NCBI RefSeq assembly: GCF_007754155.1
Contig: NZ_CP037423.1
Span: forward strand, 5,824,567 to 5,888,566
Origin: Stieleria neptunia
GTDB taxonomy: Bacteria; Planctomycetota; Planctomycetia; Pirellulales; Pirellulaceae
Length of the DNA: 64,000 nt
Direction of reading: 5' to 3'
Within the stretch, counting starts at the first letter, position 1. Each line of letters opens with the position of its first letter. Made by a program: the position numbers and the translations under genes. The notes under the pieces were generated by a model. It saw nothing but the letters and a program-made list of their open reading frames with translations. It was not told the DNA's origin and ran no database searches. Of the stretch, positions 58,687-64,000 are shown piece after piece.

Positions 58687-58883
58687 GGTATTCGTGGGTG
58701 AAATGCAGGTATGGTGCTTCGATTTACCGGACTTCCTGCATGCTTGAAGGCTGGTTGTGCAACCATGACGCTTGATTGGATTGCGTCCCCTGATTCATCC
58801 CGCTCGCAAGAACGTCTTTCGGGCGTGTTGACGTTGCGCGAGAAACAGCCATCGTTTCAAGGAGTGGATTGCGGCAGAAAGTT

Positions 58884-59664
58884 CTAGCTGCGCTCACGAA
58901 GCTGACGTTTTAGCGCCACTTCCATCGCCGCAAGTTCCTTCGATGAATGCATTCGCAGGTCTTCGATCGTTGATTCTGCGACGCCCGCAAGCGATTGAAG
59001 CACTCGCACCCGGCCGATTGCCTCACCTCGGGCCTCTCCACGGGCCTCTCCACGTTCCTCAGCCGCTTCCAGGCGTGCCTGTTCGTCGCGCTGCATTTTT
59101 AACCGCGATTCGTAGAAACGCTTTTCTTCTGGGTTTCGGGCAATCATCTCCAGTACTCCTATCGCTTCGGAAAAGACCAGATCGGGTAGTTGTTGCCGCA
59201 ATTCTTCGGGGCTGGAACTTGCGGCAAATCGAAAGAAGTGGATCCACTGCTTGATCGGGTCTGCGATCACGCCATTATCCGCATCCGGATCGTACTTCGG
59301 CAACTCTAAAAGGTGGATTTGCAGGCAATCTGTCAGCAATTCGCCGCTCGGAGATCGAAGTTGGAAGTCGAGATGCAAGGCGGACGATTCGCGGAACCGG
59401 ATCGCATCAAGGATGCAGATTCCGATCGAGGGACGCAATTCCCGGTAGCTGTCGCCCTCGCCGAGTTGTTCGACCAACTGGCTGGCGGCGTAATAGGTCA
59501 GTCGCTCGGAGAGCCCTGCAGGCAGCGTCGTCTGAATTTCAATGTCGATGAACCGCCCGTGATCATCGGTCGCCAAGACATCGAGAATCGAAGCTTTGTC
59601 ATCGTCAAAGCTTTTGCCGATGATTGGGATCAGAATCTGCACGTTGGTGATCGGCGGGTGTCCA
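58884..59664 (-). pseudogene. Second Rpn-family copy, N-terminus lost at an IS66 junction
   Basis: Nearly identical to the Rpn gene at 56135-57043 from the GGHPPITNVQIL region to the stop, and the similarity continues about 25 bases beyond the stop. The first 35 or so residues are missing: homology stops at 59664, exactly where IS66 sequence on the opposite strand begins. It has two GEAR units where the intact copy has four. The open frame continues into the IS66 antisense (to 60047), but that part is meaningless. Confidence 0.85.
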
Positions 59665-60500
59665 TCTTCGCCCGCGCCGGGATGCTGATCCCTCGCAACA
59701 CACAGTTTGGGATGCTGGCGAATATCGCGACACTGGCCGGTGTGTTGGTGGAGCTGATGAAGTCGCGAATCGTTTCGGGCGACGTGCTGGGAGTGGATGA
59801 TACGTCGGTTCGGCTGCAGGATCCCGGCTTCCCGGGCAAGATGCGGACTGCACGATTCTGGCTGTATCGAGGCCATGAGGATCATCCGTATAACGTGTTC
59901 GACTTCACGGAAAGCCGTAGGCGCGACGGCCCGGCGAAATTCCTTCGTGATTTTCACGGCCACGCGGTGGTTGATGCTTATGGAGTCAACGACGGAGTCT
60001 ACCTGGGAGCACAAGATCAAATCTTTGCCGCGTGCTGCAATGCGCACGCGCGTCGAAAGTTCGTCGAAGCCAGGCCGAACGACCCGGTCGCCGCTGCGCG
60101 GGCGCTGGCGTTTTACCGTGGCCTGTACAAGGTTGAGGATCGCGCGCGAGAAGCTTCGGCGGCCGAGCGTCTGGAACTGCGTCAGAACGAGTCAGTGCCG
60201 ATCATGAACGATCTGCATGACTGGTTGCTGCAGATGAACGGTGATCGGCGAGTGCTCCCGAAGAGCTCGATCGGCAAGGCGGTTCGTTATGCGTTGAATC
60301 AGTGGGACGAGCTGTCGGTGTTCCTCGGCGACGGCGCGATCCCGATTGACAACAACGCGACTGAAAACGAACTTCGCCGCTTGACAATCGGTCGAAAAAA
60401 CTGGTTGTTCGTTGGATCCAACCGAGGAGGCCGAGTGGCGGCGGCGATGTATAGCCTGGTGTCTTCGGCGGCACGGCATCACTTGGATGTGTGGGCCTAG
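59665..60500 (+). mobile_element. IS66-family transposase fragment, both ends truncated
   Basis: The plus-strand frame gives FARAGMLIPRNTQFGMLANI, then GDVLGVDDTSVRLQDPGFPG (first catalytic Asp), HAVVDAYGVNDGVY (second Asp), CCNAHARRKFVEA and PIDNNATENELRRLTIGRKN (Glu) with WLFVGSNRGGR. These are the DDE domain and core of an IS66 TnpC transposase. The zinc-finger N-terminal half and the C-terminal end after ARHHLDVWA are missing. The frame is fused in front to antisense Rpn sequence. Confidence 0.85.
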
Positions 60501-60566
60501 GCCACAAACACAAAGCGTGATTTTGGGCTGCGGTGGCGATCAATGTCTCCGGCGCCGTTGCGTTGG

Positions 60567-60899
60567 TCACCAATCCCACAATGCTGACACGCCGACACAG
60601 CCACTGCGGCCACTACGCCACACCCGTCCAACGAATCTTCGGATTGGTGAAAAGCAGTCGCCGGCAGCCCGCGCCACGAAGCGACACCTGGGCAAATAGA
60701 ACGCTTGCGTCGCATTGGCCGGCAACAGCTTACCGAGTGTCCGGTCGGAGAAACCGACGTTGAGATCACCGCCGGCGATCAGGTGGTTCGTTTTCAGAAA
60801 CGAGATTGCCTTTTGATGTCGTGGTAAACAATCGGCGAAGTACTGCGCGGTTGTTTCGAGTGGCGCTTCGATCATTTGTTGAATGAAGGTCTCGTTCAT
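60567..60899 (-). pseudogene. 5' fragment of an unrecognised gene
   Basis: A frame of 110 codons. The first 70 residues (MNETFIQQMIEAPLETTAQY, FADCLPRHQKAISFLKTNHL, GGDLNVGFSDRTLGKLLPAN) look like real protein, possibly the start of a replication or mobile-element protein. The last 40 residues (RFVARAAGDCFSPIRRFVG...) look like read-through of non-coding DNA. I do not recognise the family. Confidence 0.4.
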
Positions 60900-61387
60900 G
60901 GTTTGAATTCCGTTGGTTCCGCGCAGACCGGTGGCCCGGCCCTTGCAAATGGGTTTGTTTTTGTCAGGGAAAGAACGGTGGGGAGAGAAGTCGGCGGGCA
61001 GCGAGACGTGGCGGCGAATCTGCGTGTCTCAAGGCGGTCGTTGGGATCGATCGGCCTTGGACCGGTCAGGTTGCCAGCGGTTCGGGCGCACCGCGCGTTG
61101 GCTGAACCTTGATGACGCGACAGATTCGCCTCGGTGTCAACAAGGCAATCGGCCAACCGCTGCGAAAGTAGAAAAACGCTTCGCCATCAACCGTTAAAGT
61201 CAACGCACTTGCTGTTAACGATCGCACGAGCGCGTTTTTCGCCTCTCGCCTTCTCTCGGACTGCCACCGCGGGGAACCGGTGACGGCATCAGTCCGGCTC
61301 GGCGAAAGGCAAAAAACGTAGGGGAAGAAGTTGGCGTCGGGCTTGGTCTGGCTGCCGGTCGAGCGGCCTTGGCGGATTGTTGCCCGG
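60900..61387. other. Gene-free stretch between the IS66 region and repeat R copy 3
   Basis: About 490 bases with open but unconvincing frames on both strands and no motif matching the rest of the window. It presumably contains fragments of the same rearranged DNA. Confidence 0.3.
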
Positions 61388-61836
61388 GGAGCCTGTCGGT
61401 GATTCGTATAGGGCTTTGGCCGAACAGACAAGCTGTCGGTTGAGGGTTGACCGAGCGTCTCGTTCCCGGCTTACCTCGCTTAGGCTCGGACGCGGTCACT
61501 CTCGCCCTTCTTGATAACGAGCTCGGCATCCTGCCTCGCACTGTCCTTATCGGGCTCCGCCCTCGGCGTCGGTGCTGCTCGCTATCGCTCGGCGCTACCC
61601 TCATCCTTCGGTCGCTGTCACCACCTCCGTCAACCGTCGGCTCCGCTCGGTCGATCCCTCCCTCACTCCGGTCGGCGAACGATGGCACGCTACCTCACTC
61701 CACAACCATCATCACTCTACCACTCCTTGTCTCCCTCTCTGCCTTCCCGCTTCCTGCCATCGTTCTCCGACGGACATCCTGTCCCCGACGGGTTTCAGTC
61801 GACGGGCATCCTACCCGCCGTGCCTACGGCGTTCTT
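61388..61836. repeat. Dispersed repeat block R, copy 3 (longest)
   Basis: The most complete copy: the 5' part matches copy 1 (55731-56090), and the 3' part with the ATCCTGTCCCCGACGGGTTT tail matches copy 2 (57361-57433). It is followed by repeat E copy c. Confidence 0.85.
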
Positions 61837-61920
61837 TTATGCTCGAAGGTGCACGGCCCGGCATCGTGCCGAAGACAAAGGCGGTCATCGTGTCCGCCAG
61901 GCGTAGTAAAGCTGGCGAGC

Positions 61921-61978
61921 CATCCATTGCGGCGGATGTGGGTTCGGTTTTGTGTTCATGCCAATCGTCCGCCGCTCG
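61921..61978. repeat. Short repeat E, copy c
   Basis: CCATCCATTGCGGCGGATGT to CCAATCGTCCGCCGCTCGTC with the same inverted ends as copies a and b. It lies 66 bases after the stop of the second candidate immunity gene. Confidence 0.75.
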
Positions 61979-62043
61979 TCATTTCGGCTGAAAACCGAAA
62001 AACGAGTCTGGCTTCCACGCGAGCCTCTCTGCAGATTTGTATG

Positions 62044-62760
62044 TCATGACGGGAAAACACCACGCAAAGCTGCGTTCAGCGTTTCTTTCTCACGCGATCG
62101 CAAGTGTATGTTGCTACTGTAAAGTCGGTCCCGAATGTCCATTGCTTCCTCCCTCCTTCCGGTAGTTGCGTGAAGTGCAATGATCTGGAAAATACTCACC
62201 AAGAGCCGATAACGCCGACCGGAGGTTTGGCCTATTTCGCGTTTCGGTGGTTGCACTTCGAGCAATTGAATTTTCGATTCCACCGTCTTCAGAGACTCGT
62301 CAATACTTAGAAATTTCCCGCAGGTCTCATAGTCAGCAACAGCGACTAGTGCCCATTGTGCATGCTGGTATGCTTCGCATTTGAATTCCCCGTATGGAAA
62401 CGAATAGAACAACTCAGCGAGTTCGTGAGGCGAATTTCTGAGCCTGAAAATCAATGATGCAAGTTGGAAGTGCTCTAACCTGAAATCGCCGTTCTTAGAC
62501 CCGGCAATTGCACTTTCAACAGTTTTGGACAGCAGTGTTTCAGCTTCCGTAGTGTGAGCTGCCAGAGCCACCAGTTCCATAGGAACGTAAGAGAGGCAGT
62601 ACGCTTTTTGTCGGTGGTCTTGCCAGTCAATGACCTCAAGGAACTCTGAGAAGCTCTGAACGGAATCCAAGAATGCACCGTTGTGTTTTTCAGCAACTGC
62701 ACGCTTGACGAGCAATAGGGCGGATTGGCAGTTTTCGTCATTTGAATTGTTTGATGCCAT
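62044..62760 (-). CDS. Helical protein of unknown function, candidate immunity protein of RHS cassette 2
   Basis: A 238-residue protein starting at the ATG at 62758-62760, preceded by GAAGGA at good distance; a GTG at 62790 would add 10 residues. It is predicted to be almost fully helical and TPR-like (SALLLVKRAVAEKHNGAFLD, KTVESAIAGSKNGDFRLEHF, HAQWALVAVADYETCGKFLS). It lacks signal or membrane segments, so it is cytoplasmic. It begins 49 bases after the stop of the RHS cassette, the usual place of an immunity gene. No family was recognised. Confidence 0.65.
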   Translation of the reverse strand: MASNNSNDENCQSALLLVKRAVAEKHNGAFLDSVQSFSEFLEVIDWQDHRQKAYCLSYVPMELVALAAHTTEAETLLSKTVESAIAGSKNGDFRLEHFQLASLIFRLRNSPHELAELFYSFPYGEFKCEAYQHAQWALVAVADYETCGKFLSIDESLKTVESKIQLLEVQPPKREIGQTSGRRYRLLVSIFQIIALHATTGRREEAMDIRDRLYSSNIHLRSREKETLNAALRGVFPS

Positions 62761-62808
62761 CAGAGTGTCCTTCAACAACCCAAGTGCCACGCGGATGATG
62801 TTGAATCG

Positions 62809-63882
62809 CTAAAATAGGTATTCCGGCCATATTTCATTAGGAGGATCTGGCCAGTTTTCGGGATCTGGGGTTAGTGGATCGAAGCCAGGTTCATCATTGC
62901 TGCACTTGCGTAGTTTTTTGAATTTATTATCCATACAAGGCTCATAGACGTCTTCCCTACAGAATTCAATATCCTCGGTCACTTCGATGCAGATTTCTTC
63001 CGCTTCCGCACAATAGTCCGCATCGATAATGAAGTCATCAAAGCACTTTCTTGGAAACCTCTTGTCGTAGGGGTGAGGGTCTTCCGGTCCATCATCCTCT
63101 TCCTCTTCGTCTTGCGAGCATGCCCGCCAGCCCCGGCGCCGGTGCAATTCCCACGCCTTCTTGATCCACTCTTTGTACTCTGGCGTGCCAGGAATTAGTG
63201 GTGGTAGCTGAACACCAGGCGGCAAAAGCGGCATCGGAGGAATATTCTCCGGCAATGGAAGTGGAGTTGTCGTTGGGCCAGGTCGAGGTCCATTTGGATT
63301 TGGTGCGATCGGCGTGCTTGGCCACCAAGGAACGGGTGTGGATGGAGGTGTGACTGTCCCTTTTAGCCCGAACGGGTCAACAAACTTCAAAGCGTTTGAG
63401 CCCACAAATAGGTACAGGCTCAGACTGCGTCCTGCATACCCAATCGGATCTCTGGAGCAGAACCGGCCCGCGATCGGATCGTACATGCGGGCGCGATAGT
63501 GGTAGAGGTCAAGGACGTCGTCGTACTCGCGGCCCGTGTAGGTATAGCGGTTACCTTCCGCCGTTGATGTACGCGCGGTTCCACTACCATCGAAGATTGA
63601 TAACCCACCGTACGCATCATAAGCATACCGTTCCTTAATCGTCCCGCTCGAATCGGTCAGCGCGGTGACGCTGTACTGTTGGGTGCCGTGATAGCGAAAC
63701 GCGAACTTGATAGTTGACTTGTCACTTTCAGTGCGTGATTTGTCGGGCGAGCAGGTTTGTTGACGAAGCGTTTTGCAGCTACGGATTCGTTTTGAATCGG
63801 CGCACGACTTAACGCCTCCCGCGCGGCGGCGCGCGAGACGACGTTGAAGGGTTCGGCGACGGGATGATGGCTTGCAGAGCAT
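62809..63882 (-). CDS. Orphan RHS core fragment with Pro-rich linker and acidic Cys-rich tail (cassette 2)
   Basis: The RHS part starts at about residue 63 with YHGTQQYSVTALTDSSGTIK and is close to cassette 1 through GREYDDVLDLYHYRARMYDP and RDPIGYAGRSLSLYLFVGSN. After VDPFGLKGT comes a Pro-rich linker (PPSTPVPWWPSTPIAPNPNG) and a tail with CSQDEEEEDD, six further Cys and many Asp/Glu, ending NEIWPEYLF. No toxin family was recognised. The first 62 residues of the frame are Arg/Ser-rich and not RHS-like; the start is probably not the ATG at 63882 and the gene is 5' truncated. The downstream gene is its candidate immunity partner. Confidence 0.7.
   Translation of the reverse strand: MLCKPSSRRRTLQRRLARRRAGGVKSCADSKRIRSCKTLRQQTCSPDKSRTESDKSTIKFAFRYHGTQQYSVTALTDSSGTIKERYAYDAYGGLSIFDGSGTARTSTAEGNRYTYTGREYDDVLDLYHYRARMYDPIAGRFCSRDPIGYAGRSLSLYLFVGSNALKFVDPFGLKGTVTPPSTPVPWWPSTPIAPNPNGPRPGPTTTPLPLPENIPPMPLLPPGVQLPPLIPGTPEYKEWIKKAWELHRRRGWRACSQDEEEEDDGPEDPHPYDKRFPRKCFDDFIIDADYCAEAEEICIEVTEDIEFCREDVYEPCMDNKFKKLRKCSNDEPGFDPLTPDPENWPDPPNEIWPEYLF
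63807..63849. other. attC-like inverted structure near the recombinase gene (weak)
   Basis: ACTTAAC (fits RYYYAAC) and GTTGAAG (fits GTTRRR) are 29 bases apart and enclose a CGCGC/GCGCG-rich hairpin. The order is that of an integron attC site, but the last base is wrong and the site is shorter than usual. Confidence 0.2.
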
Positions 63883-63907
63883 CCCGCCATTGTAACTGAT
63901 GGACAGG

Positions 63908-64000
63908 CTATTCGGTGTCGCTTTGCGGCGGTCGGTCCTTGGCTCCCGGATGGGTTTTGTCGTGGACTTCGCGGAGACGTTTGATCGACACGTGGGTATA
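63908..64000 (-). CDS. Tyrosine recombinase/integrase, C-terminal end only
   Basis: The last 30 codons of a gene that enters from the right edge: YTHVSIKRLREVHDKTHPGA, then KDRPPQSDTE and a TAG stop. The YTHVS(I) element is the catalytic-tyrosine box of phage-integrase-type recombinases (Tyr nucleophile), and the KRLREVHxxTHPGA tail is common in XerC/D-like integrases of gene-cassette or island-associated type. It does not have the YTHVLN ending of classical IntI. It lies just upstream of RHS cassette 2 on the same strand, so it may have driven assembly of this region. Confidence 0.7.
   Translation of the reverse strand, partial: YTHVSIKRLREVHDKTHPGAKDRPPQSDTE

Noticed and set aside
59313..60500. 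395-codon plus-strand frame beginning inside the Rpn copy
   Set aside because: The first 117 codons are antisense to the Rpn gene; only the part after 59664 is IS66 sequence.

Overview
The window looks like a chromosome segment of a planctomycete, probably of the Pirellulaceae (Rhodopirellula/Stieleria-like). This is inferred from gene content: two secreted planctomycete cytochrome systems (DUF1592 with DUF1552, and DUF1549/DUF1553 with DUF1501), a formylglycine sulfatase, a giant DUF4347/DUF11-type surface protein with an LEPR-XLL-like N-terminus, a BlaI/M56 pair, and GC-rich intergenic DNA full of short repeats. No rRNA, tRNA or CRISPR array was seen.

Layout. 1-9 kb: partial sugar-phosphate isomerase, DUF1592/DUF1552 pair, a coupled PpiC-type isomerase and secreted-protein pair, and a DUF1570 putative metallopeptidase. 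9-18.5 kb: nadB, a decayed IS110 transposase among inverted repeats, an old-yellow-enzyme reductase, a histidine-kinase/STAS pair, two overlapping lipoprotein genes (one His/Asp-rich) and bipA/typA. 18.5-26.6 kb: a complete Na+-NQR operon nqrABCDEF followed by one gene that fuses the two maturation factors ApbE and NqrM; a perfect TGTGA-N6-TCACA palindrome lies about 100 bp upstream of nqrA. 26.6-46.3 kb: HAD phosphatase, DUF3754 membrane protein, the 3169-residue surface protein, a BlaI/M56 regulator pair with a 26-bp operator-like palindrome, a sulfatase and a secreted protein. 46.5-55.4 kb: DUF1549/DUF1553 plus DUF1501, a lipid- or surface-targeted small protein and an octaheme cytochrome lipoprotein. 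55.6-64 kb: a recombination-rich accessory region.

Two things stand out. First, the intergenic spaces carry several dispersed repeat families. The most striking is a roughly 100-130 bp element bounded by inverted GGGGCAAAACGATG / CATCGTTTTGCCCC ends, present in four recognisable copies plus tandem end-motif arrays. These repeats repeatedly lie within a few tens of bases of stop codons and in one case encode the C-terminus of a protein. Second, the last 8 kb holds two orphan RHS C-terminal cassettes, each followed by a candidate immunity gene and then by the same repeat block (called R and E here). These are interleaved with two Rpn-type nuclease/transposase paralogues, an IS66 fragment and the end of a tyrosine recombinase gene. 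This has the form of a polymorphic-toxin cassette store built by repeat-mediated recombination.

Coordinates and translations were read by eye. Family names rest on recognised motifs, not on database searches.
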